From contig CAJMNM010000014.1 in the NCBI GenBank assembly GCA_905214795.1, positions 1-64,000 of the forward strand: a stretch of 64,000 nucleotides of DNA, written 5' to 3'. The first letter of the stretch is position 1; each line of letters starts with the position of its first letter. This stretch comes from an uncultured bacterium (GTDB lineage: Bacteria > Bacteroidota > Bacteroidia > Bacteroidales > Bacteroidaceae). This document shows, piece by piece, positions 23,240 to 33,330 of this stretch. The notes beneath the pieces are model-generated. The model was not told the origin of the DNA. It did no database searches and was given only the letters and a program-made list of their open reading frames with translations. The translations under genes were made by a program, and so were the position numbers.

Positions 23240-26200
23240 ATGGTAAAAAGAAGATTGACCGCTTTCAGAACCTTTCTGTTGCCTTTTTTGCTTGTACCCA
23301 CAATCTGGGTGACTGCCAAGGACAGAGAAGAGAGGAAAAAGCAAAAGATGGAGCAGGCTATCTCCGCTTTGCCAGACACTGCCTATGCTAGTGTGCGCAA
23401 AGAAGATTTGTTGAATGATGAAGTGTATATCAAATTGGCTCGTGACGGATGGAATGCACAGGAGATATCGCGCATCATGAATCGTTATCTGAAACAGAAC
23501 CGCAGCCGGGTACGCGGTTCGTTTGAGTATGGTATGTATGCAAAGCAGTGGTTGCCGACTTACGGGCATACTCCGGGATCAGATACGATTTATCAGTTTG
23601 TGGATACTACATATAACGAGACTGCAATAAAAAGTGCCCGAAGGCTTTTTTCCCGTGAGTTGGCGGCTTATTATGAACCGATACCCTATACACCTGATGA
23701 CAGAATGAGCGGTATACGTAATACCGGTTATTTCCGCCCCGTATTACAGAAACCCAATACGGGACGTATTCACTGGATTGTGGTTCATCCAACTGATCCC
23801 GATGCCTTGATGGTGGTACCCGACGGTGCCGGTATATTCCGTACGTCAGATTTGGGACAGACCTGGGACTGTGTGACAGATCGCATACCGGACCGTGAGT
23901 TTAGAAAAATATGTTATCATTCGGCAATACCTGTTGATCCGGATGACTGGAATCACTTTTTTGCTTTCATGAAAAACGGTAATGCCACAGCTGTGTATGA
24001 GACAACAGATGGTGGACAAAGCTGGATACGTGTAGAGGGCGCTACTCATAAATCGTTCAAACGTGGATACGGTTTCCGTGATTCCAAAGGACAGATGAAA
24101 TTTATTGGAGCCGTGCAGGACGGAGGCAACTATCTGAACAATCAGTTGTGGATGAGTGACGATAAAGGTGTGAGCTGGAAGCGTATCACTTTGCCTGAAA
24201 CGTTGAAGGAAACTCATCCTGAGAGTGGTGCGAAAGGTGCTTTTTTCCAGAATTTTGCGTTCCATCCCACAAATCGTGATATGGTTTACTTACCCACATC
24301 AAGAAGTATTTATTACTTTGATGACGGTGTGGAGCCTCAGACAGGTACCGACGGACAGACAACCTTTAACATCAAACGTATGACTTTTGATGTATACAAT
24401 CAGGATGGTACAGAACTGCGTGCCAGCCAGGTGCAGGAGTTCCCGTATAAGGCGACTTCTCAGGGATTTTTGGAAATTAATCCAGATAATCCGCTCCAGA
24501 TGTGGTTTGCTTCTGCTTCGCGTAACGTGAGTTATGGTGTCTACTCTGCGGTTTACCGTTCGGATGATGGTGGAAAGACATGGTTGACGTTGCAGGAGCC
24601 GAAGAACGGTATCGGTAGCGGACTGGCTTTCGGTAATGAGTCGCCGTGGGGATGGCTTGGTGGGTTTGGTGTGAATTTTAAAGATCCGCAATGGCTTTAC
24701 GGATGTTCGATGAGTTCGGCTATCAGTAGTGACGGTGGACATACATTTAAGGAATATGGATGGGGAAACCGTTTGAAGGCTTTGGCTGACGACGGTAATT
24801 ATTATGTGACAACCAGTGCGCGTCATAATGCAGACAATCATTGCATCGTGTCTCACAGAAGCGGGCGTGTGTTCCGTGGTTCTGATGCAGGATTATTGGT
24901 AAAGGATAAGGCGATTAACAATCATGAATGGACAAACATAAACGGTATGATGGGTAATCAGTTACATTATTCCATCAAGGTGAACGAGTTTGGTGATCAG
25001 ACGATGCTGGGTAATACTCAGGATGTGGATGCCCAGACTTACCGTTACGGGCGCTGGGGACACTGGCGCGGATATGAAGGAACAGAAGCCTTTATCAACC
25101 CGTATGCCGGAACGTGTTATTATTCCGGTAGCGGTGGTGGTAGTCTCGATGGTATATCGCTTAGCTCATGGTATGAGGGATATACCATGGCTGATGTATG
25201 CACAGGCTATTGGTATCTTATTCACCGTCAAGGCAGTGATGCGCAGTCTTTTTTCCGTGTAGAAGATTTTGGAGGGAAGGCGATCAACCTGTCTGATCGT
25301 ACAAAAGATGTTTCTGGTGCGGGAACAGGAGCAAGAGATTTTGCTCTTACACGTGAGGGTGGCCGTCCGGTATTGTTTGTGTTGAATGCGAACAATACGA
25401 TAGTACGTTCAACAGATAATGGTAATACTTTTGAGACCGTAATGGTTAAAAGTGGCGGTAACATGGTGCCGGCAAAGTTTAGCGGAGCATGGATTGCAAC
25501 CGATCCTAATCGTAGCGATATAATTTATATCGGACAGACAGGTAAAGTATTGAAATATGATTTGAATACAGGCGAGCAGGAGAATCTGTCCGAAGGATTG
25601 CCTTCTGTGTCATGTGATGATTTGATTTTCCATGAAGGAACGGGCGATTTGTATTTCTTCAGTAATTGGGGAGGCATATATTTACGTGACCATGCAACCG
25701 GCCAGTGGAACCTGTGGATGACAGGTTATAATCCTCTTGCTGCAAAGCGTGTTGCCTTGAATTATACCACCCAGGAAATGGTGTTGGGTGATTATGGCCG
25801 AGGAGTATGGGTTGCCGATTTGGAACATCCGGCAGACCGTTATTTCAGTGACGGATTTAAGCTGAGACAGTTGTCGGCTGTTAACGGACGACGTACGTTA
25901 GGCATTGATACCGAGTGGACCATTCCTTTGTATTACAATTATACATGGACTGTCAATGGCAGTGATGTGGATAATCCTTATCAGTATCTGACACGTGATT
26001 TGAAGGCCGGTGACAGAGTGCGTTTAAAACTAACCCTGCGTGAGTCGCCCGATGTGAGTACGCTGTCTGAGGAATTCATTGTGCCGCAGGTTGCGGAGGA
26101 AATAGCTTATGCGCCGGTGCCGGGTAATGCACTTTACAGTGACGGCAGCGGACGTGTGGATTTGGGATATGTGGATTACTTTTTCAATGACTTTACGCTT

Positions 26201-29200
26201 GATTTATGGGTAAAACCGGAGACTAACGGTGTGGTTATCTGCAATCGTCCGGTAGAGCTTCAGAAAGATACGCGTGGTTGGGCGTTGATGGTCGATCAGG
26301 GTGTCTTGAAATTCCGTTATGCACCGGCACAGTTGTTCGAGCGTGCGACCTATGACGCGACAGATGCACAACAGACAGATTTGTCTGGCGGAGCAGTAAC
26401 ATTAGGGCAATGGATGCATGTGGCTGTAAGTCAGGATCGCGATGGCCAGGTTAGTCTCTATGTCAATGGAGAATTGAAAGCTTCTTCGACACGTATTGTA
26501 CAGTGGGCACCGCTTAACAGTGCTGTTTATCTCTCGCTTTTTGCTGACGGGTTTGAACGTATGCCGATGAAAGGCTGTGTGGATGAATTGAAAATATGGA
26601 ACCGTGCATTGAACAGTAATGACGTGCGTCGTGCGATGTTTTCACATGTGACATCAGATGTCTCGGCACTGGTTTATTATAATGACTTTAATGTGGGAAA
26701 ACTGGATGAGGAAAGGGAAATGTTTTCACGTGCGGGAATGAAACCCCGTACTCAGGCGGTGACATCTGCAGTGGTGATGCCTGTGGCCGTTGGTGCGACA
26801 GTAGCAGAGGTGAAGATGCCTTCTGGACGTACGGCTTATGATGCTGGAAATTCGGATGTGTTCTATCTGACTCCGTCTGCTGAGATGTCGTCAGAGGTGG
26901 GTATCTATCGTTATACTCGTCTCAGTCCGGATAATATGGGTATAGATTCACGTTACTTTGTGCCGGCTTCGGATGTTTTCCAGATCCGGACGTTCGGTAA
27001 CAGTGGTGAAACGACTGCTGATATTGAGTTACCGTTCCAGACTGTGACGGGATATCAGTACAAATTATATGCCTGTGGATTGTATGACGGACTGAATATC
27101 TGGCAGAAAGTTGCGGATGTCACTGTGAGTCAGGATGGAAATACCATGATAGTAAAAGGCGTGAAACTGGCACGTATACAGGATAGACTGTTGGTTGTAT
27201 TACAGAACAAACCGGCCGTGGAGTCTACGGTTTCCGGTGCGACGGATGGTCATGAAATTGTGGTTTATCATCCGAGTCAGACTGATTATGAGATTTCTGC
27301 GGGGCTGGTTGGCGGGCTTGAAGAGCCGACCGGAATTTATGAAATCATGTCGGAGACCGGATTGTTCAAAGTTGCCGATCAGATGAAGTTCGTAAACGGC
27401 AAGGCTGTGGCTCGTCTGACGCTGGATATTGACCGGCTTGAGGGTGAGACCACGTTGCAAGATACCATTGTCGGTAAGAATGATAGCAAAATGATACCGT
27501 TGCCGTTGACAGTACGTAACAGAATGTTACCCGAGGGTAGTGGCAAAGTTTTGACGATTCAAGGTGGTGGTGCGGCTGCTGTATCGAATACATCGATTAT
27601 CAATGCTTTGAACGGTAGCAAGACCGTGACCATGATGGGATGGGTCCGTTTGGATGATAAAGCCATGCTGAGTGGTGTGAGGCCATTGTTCTTCTTCCGT
27701 GGTAGTAATGGAGGTGTTTGCGGCTTGCATTTGACCGATGGTAATGTACGTTTCCATTGGAATGACGGGTTCTATGCCTGGTCATCTAACCTGAATATAA
27801 CAACAAATGATTTAGGACGGTGGATGCATTTGGCTTTTGTGGCTTCGCCAGACGGGTTCAGTGTTTATCTCAATGGTGCGGAATATTATCGTACACGTCA
27901 GATAGAAGCAGCCAAGATTAATTCTGTGTTTATGCTCGGACAGAATTATACCAGCGACAGGTGGTTTAAGGGGGCTTTTGATCAGGTTTCGCTATGGAAC
28001 CGTTCGCTCAGTTCTGACGAGATAAGATATTATATGACAGATAATCCGCGACTGGATGATAACGGACTGGTTGCATATTTTGATATGGATGGTAAGGATG
28101 ATAAAGGCGCGCTTTGCGACCGTGTCACCGGTGCGGCTTTGACGCTATACGGACAGACTTCAAACGAAGAATTCTCTCATATGCCATATCATCCCGAAAA
28201 GACTTTCAGTCAGAACGGTACACCGGAGGCTTCACAGGAAATCAGCCTTGAAGGAACAACTGCAACCTTTAAATTTGCGTTGATGAACGGGGCGTCGTAT
28301 AATTATGTTCATCCAGACCACAGTTCGCTCAATCCATTATTGACGGCACACTATGCGATTATTCCGTCAAAGACGGCGGTGTTCTCTGCCGGTCAGAAAG
28401 TGACGGTGAATTTCAATATGCCGTTGGCGGCAGTAAACAGTGGCGCTGTGCTGGCTTTGCGTCCGTTGGGCTCGGAAGAACCGTTTGACAGCTTTGTAGA
28501 GATGGAAAGTGTAGAGAACGGTCGGATGAAGTTCAGTGTGGATGCTACCCGTTTCAACGGAGCAAATGAGATGATGCTCATGTATGATGCAACGGCTGGA
28601 GAACGTCCGGTAAAGGTAACTCTTTCAGCTGCTCAGTATGCCGAGGGAGATACTATATTCTTGGATGAGACGACAGATCGAATCCGGGTCAATAGCCGTG
28701 TGCTCAGTGCAAATCCGGGCAGTGAAGTGATTCTGTCGGTTGTGGAGAGCGACTATGCACACGCAGATGTGGATACGTTGGATGTTGTCGGAACGGCCGG
28801 ACAAACCATCACTGTGACGATAGACAAGAGCCGTCTTGATAAATTTGCGGTTAATCCGGTGACATTACGTCTTTCGGGTGTCAGTGAGCCGGTTGAACTT
28901 AAGCTGCTTGTTGCTTTGGAACCGATAGTCAAGCTTTCTCTGGCTGATGATGAGGACGGCACTCAGACTGTTGTGGCCACAGACCCGTATGCAAGCTTTG
29001 GTGTAAAGTCGGAACTGTTGCAAGGTGTGTTGCGTGGCAATCTGAATATAAAAGTGGTTGCGGATATGCCGACACAGACCAATACAGCACTTGGCTCATT
29101 GTTGAGTAACAACAGTGTGTCATTGACGGATAATCTTTCTTACTATACTGGACGTGATGAACTGGACGAAGGCTGGAATCTGGTGGGTAATCCTTATTTG

Positions 29201-30127
29201 GCAAATATAAATCTGACAAAAGAGCACAATGTGAATCTGCATGAGGATGAGATTGTGAAGTATCTCTATCAGTATAATCCGGAGAGTGATACTTATACTG
29301 CGTGGGATATGGTAGAGAATTATGATGAGACACAGCGTCTGATGCCTTTCCAACCGTTCTTTGTACAGACTTTGCAGGAAGGTGCCCGGCTGACAATCAT
29401 GCCTGAGGCTAAGAGTACGACGATTAACCGGCGTGTGTTTGATCATTACATGTTGCATGAAAGCAAGATGTTACGTTTGGGACTCTATTTGGAGAACGGA
29501 ACTCAGGCCGACCGTACGGAAGTGAAGGTGCAGGATGGTACGAATCCGGATTTTGTGCTTGGCGAGGATGCTATCAAGATGTGGGGAGGACTTAATGCCA
29601 AATCTAATGAGATGGCTACAGTCTGCGGCAATCGTTATATGGCGGTGAATGTACAGCCGGAAAAGAAAGTGGAATTACCCCTTTATCTTCGTCTTTCTGC
29701 TACCGGTAAATTCCGTATAGCGATGTTGGATACCTATGGATACGGGTTGGCAGACAAGGCCTTCTTGAAGGATAAACTTACAGGTACGGTATGGAATCTG
29801 CTTGATGGTGACGGTTATGAGTTTACGGTGAATGAGACTACCGCTGCTGCCGACCGTTTTGTACTGATAATAGATGTCGCAGGTTCGGCCGATCAGGTCG
29901 GTGCGGTCGAGAGCAACCGTCCTCAGGTCATAGCCGGTAACGGCCAGTGTCGTATTGACGGTCTGACTGGACGTGCAACAGTTGAAGTGTTTGATGCTTC
30001 CGGTCGCAGGGTGGTATATGAAACCACAGACAAAGAGAGCCTGACATGTACTTTGCATAGCGGAAATTATGTTGTGCGTGTACGGATGTCTAATAAAGAT
30101 TATTCAACCAAGATTAATATCAGATAA
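23240..30127 (+). CDS. Giant secreted protein (2295 aa): sortilin/GH74-like propeller, two LamG-like domains, T9SS sorting domain
   Basis: A 2295-residue exported protein. Signal peptide near residues 1-25 (FLLPFLLVPTIWVTA). Residues about 170-880 carry repeated propeller motifs of the BNR/sortilin type: IFRTSDLGQTWDCV, ETTDGGQSWIRV, WMSDDKGVSWKRI, YRSDDGGKTWLTL, SSDGGHTFKEY and RSTDNGNTFETV. Such S-x-D-x-G-x-T-W repeats occur in GH74 xyloglucanases, sialidases and VPS10 domains. Two concanavalin A-like (LamG) domains lie at about 960-1135 (LDLWVKPETN, WMHVAVSQDRDGQVSLYVNG) and 1440-1600 (WMHLAFVASPDGFSVYLNG). The middle and end are beta-rich, and the last 80 residues (VEVFDASGRR... GNYVVRVRMSNK... 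KINIR) look like a T9SS type A sorting domain. Catalysis is unproven. Confidence 0.8.
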   Translation: MVKRRLTAFRTFLLPFLLVPTIWVTAKDREERKKQKMEQAISALPDTAYASVRKEDLLNDEVYIKLARDGWNAQEISRIMNRYLKQNRSRVRGSFEYGMYAKQWLPTYGHTPGSDTIYQFVDTTYNETAIKSARRLFSRELAAYYEPIPYTPDDRMSGIRNTGYFRPVLQKPNTGRIHWIVVHPTDPDALMVVPDGAGIFRTSDLGQTWDCVTDRIPDREFRKICYHSAIPVDPDDWNHFFAFMKNGNATAVYETTDGGQSWIRVEGATHKSFKRGYGFRDSKGQMKFIGAVQDGGNYLNNQLWMSDDKGVSWKRITLPETLKETHPESGAKGAFFQNFAFHPTNRDMVYLPTSRSIYYFDDGVEPQTGTDGQTTFNIKRMTFDVYNQDGTELRASQVQEFPYKATSQGFLEINPDNPLQMWFASASRNVSYGVYSAVYRSDDGGKTWLTLQEPKNGIGSGLAFGNESPWGWLGGFGVNFKDPQWLYGCSMSSAISSDGGHTFKEYGWGNRLKALADDGNYYVTTSARHNADNHCIVSHRSGRVFRGSDAGLLVKDKAINNHEWTNINGMMGNQLHYSIKVNEFGDQTMLGNTQDVDAQTYRYGRWGHWRGYEGTEAFINPYAGTCYYSGSGGGSLDGISLSSWYEGYTMADVCTGYWYLIHRQGSDAQSFFRVEDFGGKAINLSDRTKDVSGAGTGARDFALTREGGRPVLFVLNANNTIVRSTDNGNTFETVMVKSGGNMVPAKFSGAWIATDPNRSDIIYIGQTGKVLKYDLNTGEQENLSEGLPSVSCDDLIFHEGTGDLYFFSNWGGIYLRDHATGQWNLWMTGYNPLAAKRVALNYTTQEMVLGDYGRGVWVADLEHPADRYFSDGFKLRQLSAVNGRRTLGIDTEWTIPLYYNYTWTVNGSDVDNPYQYLTRDLKAGDRVRLKLTLRESPDVSTLSEEFIVPQVAEEIAYAPVPGNALYSDGSGRVDLGYVDYFFNDFTLDLWVKPETNGVVICNRPVELQKDTRGWALMVDQGVLKFRYAPAQLFERATYDATDAQQTDLSGGAVTLGQWMHVAVSQDRDGQVSLYVNGELKASSTRIVQWAPLNSAVYLSLFADGFERMPMKGCVDELKIWNRALNSNDVRRAMFSHVTSDVSALVYYNDFNVGKLDEEREMFSRAGMKPRTQAVTSAVVMPVAVGATVAEVKMPSGRTAYDAGNSDVFYLTPSAEMSSEVGIYRYTRLSPDNMGIDSRYFVPASDVFQIRTFGNSGETTADIELPFQTVTGYQYKLYACGLYDGLNIWQKVADVTVSQDGNTMIVKGVKLARIQDRLLVVLQNKPAVESTVSGATDGHEIVVYHPSQTDYEISAGLVGGLEEPTGIYEIMSETGLFKVADQMKFVNGKAVARLTLDIDRLEGETTLQDTIVGKNDSKMIPLPLTVRNRMLPEGSGKVLTIQGGGAAAVSNTSIINALNGSKTVTMMGWVRLDDKAMLSGVRPLFFFRGSNGGVCGLHLTDGNVRFHWNDGFYAWSSNLNITTNDLGRWMHLAFVASPDGFSVYLNGAEYYRTRQIEAAKINSVFMLGQNYTSDRWFKGAFDQVSLWNRSLSSDEIRYYMTDNPRLDDNGLVAYFDMDGKDDKGALCDRVTGAALTLYGQTSNEEFSHMPYHPEKTFSQNGTPEASQEISLEGTTATFKFALMNGASYNYVHPDHSSLNPLLTAHYAIIPSKTAVFSAGQKVTVNFNMPLAAVNSGAVLALRPLGSEEPFDSFVEMESVENGRMKFSVDATRFNGANEMMLMYDATAGERPVKVTLSAAQYAEGDTIFLDETTDRIRVNSRVLSANPGSEVILSVVESDYAHADVDTLDVVGTAGQTITVTIDKSRLDKFAVNPVTLRLSGVSEPVELKLLVALEPIVKLSLADDEDGTQTVVATDPYASFGVKSELLQGVLRGNLNIKVVADMPTQTNTALGSLLSNNSVSLTDNLSYYTGRDELDEGWNLVGNPYLANINLTKEHNVNLHEDEIVKYLYQYNPESDTYTAWDMVENYDETQRLMPFQPFFVQTLQEGARLTIMPEAKSTTINRRVFDHYMLHESKMLRLGLYLENGTQADRTEVKVQDGTNPDFVLGEDAIKMWGGLNAKSNEMATVCGNRYMAVNVQPEKKVELPLYLRLSATGKFRIAMLDTYGYGLADKAFLKDKLTGTVWNLLDGDGYEFTVNETTAAADRFVLIIDVAGSADQVGAVESNRPQVIAGNGQCRIDGLTGRATVEVFDASGRRVVYETTDKESLTCTLHSGNYVVRVRMSNKDYSTKINIR

Positions 30128-30138
30128 ATCTCAGAGTA

Positions 30139-32082
30139 ATGAAAACAAGATTGATTATCATAATAATGGCTATCTGGTGCACGGCTTCGGCCGGTGCACA
30201 GAGCCTGAAATTGGACGGACTTCTTTTACCGGCTGACGGTTCTACGACAGGACGTATGGTCGCTGTTCATCTTGATGCGGGAAGCCAGACGCTGCAGACA
30301 TTAAAAGTGGTGGCTTACAGTCTCTATAACGGGCAAAACACTGAATCCGCCGATTATATTGATTTCGGGAATGGTCTTTACACATTGTCTCTTCCCCAGA
30401 CTACTGGTGAGTGTGCATATCAGGTCTGTGCGGTTCTGGCTGACGGTACACAGCTTAAGACGGAGATGATAGAACTCGACGGTGTATCACGGTTCCGTTG
30501 GATAGGTTCGGATGTGAAATGGACATCTTATACAACCGGTTATGCTCCTGATACGCCACGTGTTGACGGCAGCATTGATTACAAGACCAATCCTTTCAAT
30601 GTGGGCGGTATAAGTTTTTACAAGAGTTTCAGTACGCATGGTAAGGGGAGTTTTACTTTCCGTTTTGAAGAAGGTAATCCTTACAGTCGCTTCTATACGC
30701 ATTATGGTATACAGGATAATAAGGATAAGGGAGACGTGCGTTTTTCATTTAAGGTAAACGGTGAACTCAAAGAAACTCACGACATGTATTCGAAAACCAA
30801 TGCGGTAAAACCGGCTGATGGCATTTATCTGCGTACTTTCGAGACACCTATTGACGGTGAGACGACCATTGAACTTATAGGTGATGTTATCGATGACTAT
30901 ACTCACGATCATATGAATTTCCCTATGGGGCGCGTTTATCTGAAGCCGGATACCCGTAGTCAGCAGACCTCAACATGGCCGGCTACAGCCATCTTGGCGG
31001 CAGACAGTCCGTTTGAACAAGTCCTGAAGGCTGAGTTTTCCTCAGGCGGAACGGTGTATTATCGAATCGTTTCTGGTGAAGAATACGCTACACTTGACGG
31101 CGACCGTCTGAACGTTCATACCATCCCGTTTGATAAATCGGCATACATAGAGGTGGAGGCCTTTCAACCGGGAACGGATGACTATCTGCCTGGTCCGGTT
31201 TACCGTTGCAAGTTCTATGTACGCAATAACAAGGTGGTGCCTAAAGATGGCAAACTGATATTAACAGACGGCGATGAGTTGGATGAACTGACTGTCTATG
31301 CCGATCCTACCTCATGTGGACAGGTTCTGGTCGATAACGGAATGGTCAGTGTCAAGCGCTTGGTCTTGAAATATACGTTTGTACCGGGTAAATGGAATTT
31401 TATTTCATTCCCCGCAAATCTGAATATTGACAAAGTAAGTAATCTCAATGAATTGGGTTATGCTTATAACAGCGGTTCAAAAGCTTACTACATTCGCAGG
31501 TATAGTACGCGTTTGCGTGCCGAACAGCCTGAAAAGACCGCATGGGAGAAACTGCTCACACCGCAGGTAATCCGCAATCAGGGTTATATAATGGGTGTTT
31601 CCCGTTCGGCTGACAACCCTGATAACACTCCGGTCGAGGTGACTTTTGTGCTCGACAATGTCTCTTTAGGAATGGATGCGGACATGGGAGGTAGTATGAA
31701 CGTGACGTTGAACCTGATGCAGGTGGATCCGGGTACAGAGGTTCCGGTATACGTGATGCCCGATGGTGTCAAAGGGGCTCCTTTAAAGGTTATGGTACGT
31801 TTCTCGCCGTCCGACCGTTCGGTATTGCCGATGAATTATGCGGCAGCTTTGGATGAAATGCGTGTTACTTTCAATCCAAACCGTTCGGGAATCCGACTTA
31901 CATTGCCTACTGAGGAGAAGGCCCGTGTGGTTATCTTCGACCAGAAGTGTCATATTGTTAAGGCGGTTAATTACGAATCACCGTATCTTATAGATATCCG
32001 TGATCTTAAACCGGGAAATTATACGCTGCATGTCAGCTATGGTAATGCCACAACGACTTGTCCGCTGGAGATTACAAAATAA
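30139..32082 (+). CDS. Secreted protein with NPCBM-like domain and T9SS sorting domain
   Basis: A 647-residue exported protein 11 bases after the giant protein gene and surely in the same operon. Signal peptide MKTRLIIIIMAIWCTASAGAQ. Residues about 115-275 resemble an NPCBM/NEW2-type carbohydrate-binding jelly roll (RFRWIGSDVKWTSYTTGY, then GGISFYKSFSTHGKGSFTFRF, HYGIQDNKDKGDVRFSFKVN). No catalytic domain is seen. Residues about 380-560 contain the segment YTFVPGKWNFISFPANLNID, resembling the 'W-N-(F/L)-(I/V)-(S/G)' segment also present in the giant protein (GWNLVGNPYLANINL). The tail (VVIFDQKCHI... DLKPGNYTLHVSYGN... EITK) fits a T9SS type A sorting domain. Likely a non-catalytic surface partner of its neighbour. 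Confidence 0.75.
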   Translation: MKTRLIIIIMAIWCTASAGAQSLKLDGLLLPADGSTTGRMVAVHLDAGSQTLQTLKVVAYSLYNGQNTESADYIDFGNGLYTLSLPQTTGECAYQVCAVLADGTQLKTEMIELDGVSRFRWIGSDVKWTSYTTGYAPDTPRVDGSIDYKTNPFNVGGISFYKSFSTHGKGSFTFRFEEGNPYSRFYTHYGIQDNKDKGDVRFSFKVNGELKETHDMYSKTNAVKPADGIYLRTFETPIDGETTIELIGDVIDDYTHDHMNFPMGRVYLKPDTRSQQTSTWPATAILAADSPFEQVLKAEFSSGGTVYYRIVSGEEYATLDGDRLNVHTIPFDKSAYIEVEAFQPGTDDYLPGPVYRCKFYVRNNKVVPKDGKLILTDGDELDELTVYADPTSCGQVLVDNGMVSVKRLVLKYTFVPGKWNFISFPANLNIDKVSNLNELGYAYNSGSKAYYIRRYSTRLRAEQPEKTAWEKLLTPQVIRNQGYIMGVSRSADNPDNTPVEVTFVLDNVSLGMDADMGGSMNVTLNLMQVDPGTEVPVYVMPDGVKGAPLKVMVRFSPSDRSVLPMNYAAALDEMRVTFNPNRSGIRLTLPTEEKARVVIFDQKCHIVKAVNYESPYLIDIRDLKPGNYTLHVSYGNATTTCPLEITK

Positions 32083-32154
32083 AAGTTTGATATTTCCTTG
32101 GCGTTATGTTGCTCTTTAATGAGCATACGCCGGGTAACGGAGTACTAAATATGA

Positions 32155-32191
32155 AAACGGGATATGCTGTTTATTTGAGCATATCCCGTTT
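32155..32191 (+). terminator. Terminator-like hairpin after the giant protein operon
   Basis: A perfect 14-bp stem (32155-32168 with 32178-32191), loop of nine, followed by TCCATATTTG rather than a clean T-run; on the minus strand the arm begins with AAACGGG. Confidence 0.7.
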
Positions 32192-32292
32192 CCATATTTG
32201 ATAATTATCCGCTTCTGAAACAACGTCGCTTTCCCTGTGTTACATTTTGTTTAAAGTAGGGGAGGGCTGTTTTTCTGATTGTCTGTACTGGT

Positions 32293-33282
32293 TTATAAAC
32301 GGTATTCTTCTCCCACCTTCAGTTCATCACCCGACAGGTCGATTCGGAACAGATGAGGCGTTCTGAGATATACGCCTTTTTTGTTTTTATGGCTGTGTAC
32401 CGACATGAGCCATACACCGTCAAAGGTCTTGAATATCATGCCGTGTCCGAAGTTGGGTGGGGTGATGGGTGTTTTCTGTTGTATCCAGGGACCGTCCAAA
32501 GTGCCGCTTTCAGAATAGGCCACTCCCTGCGTGTATTTGTCGAAAATCCAACTGGTCCATATCATGCCAAGACGTCCGGTGGCTGTTTTAAACAGATACG
32601 GACCGTCGGTCACCTGATTGGGTTCTGTCTTTAAGCACTTCTTACGTCGCTTGCTCCACGGACTGTCACTGGCTCTGAATAAGATCTGTGCCTGGCCGTC
32701 TGTGCCGCTTAAATCGGCTTTTAACGGTATCTTTTCAACAGTACCGTTGTCGTTCTGTATCCATTCGTGACAATATACCATGTATGGCTTTCCGTCTGTA
32801 TCCGTCCACAGGGTGCCGTCGAGTGTTGACATTCCGGCAGGCAGATAAACGGAATCGCCGAATGCCTTGTAAGGGCCGTCCGGTGTATCGCTTTCCAATA
32901 CATGACAGGCCCGTCGTTCAATAGGGCGGTCGTTGACATTGTCGATGATTGTCGACTTGTTGGTAAATGTAGCGAAATAATAATATTTGCCGTTGTATTG
33001 ATGCAGTTCTGCAGCCCAGATTTCCGGGTTGCTGCCCATCCATGCCACGTTGTGGGTATCAGTCACGTCGTACGGACCGTTCCACATCTTTAAATCCTTG
33101 CTTTTCCATAATTTTCCGCCGGTGCCCGTCATGTAATAAGTCTGTGTGGCCGAATCCGCCAAGATACACGGGTCACTCAGCTGGATGTCATAAATATATT
33201 GTGGGGGCGGTTCTGTTTGTCCGCTTACAGGCAGAGCCAGTCCCATAATCAGGCCCAAAAGCGGTAAAAAGAGTTTTGTCAT
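32293..33282 (-). CDS. GH43-family glycoside hydrolase, secreted
   Basis: A 329-residue protein with signal peptide MTKLFLPLLGLIMGLALPVSG and one five-bladed propeller catalytic domain. The GH43 motifs are visible: LSDPCILAD near residue 34 (catalytic base Asp), WAAELHQYNGKYYYFAT, STLDGTLWTDTDGKPYMVY (pKa-modulating Asp) and a later glutamate-bearing stretch (TEPNQVTDGPYLF). Family members are mainly arabinofuranosidases, xylosidases or galactanases acting on plant side chains. Without an accessory domain or PUL the substrate cannot be stated. It is 48 bases downstream of a TonB receptor gene on the same strand. Confidence 0.88.
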   Translation of the reverse strand: MTKLFLPLLGLIMGLALPVSGQTEPPPQYIYDIQLSDPCILADSATQTYYMTGTGGKLWKSKDLKMWNGPYDVTDTHNVAWMGSNPEIWAAELHQYNGKYYYFATFTNKSTIIDNVNDRPIERRACHVLESDTPDGPYKAFGDSVYLPAGMSTLDGTLWTDTDGKPYMVYCHEWIQNDNGTVEKIPLKADLSGTDGQAQILFRASDSPWSKRRKKCLKTEPNQVTDGPYLFKTATGRLGMIWTSWIFDKYTQGVAYSESGTLDGPWIQQKTPITPPNFGHGMIFKTFDGVWLMSVHSHKNKKGVYLRTPHLFRIDLSGDELKVGEEYRL

Positions 33283-33330
33283 TTTGATAGTTGTTTGATG
33301 TGATAAAAGTTTTTGTTATACTCTCAATGT

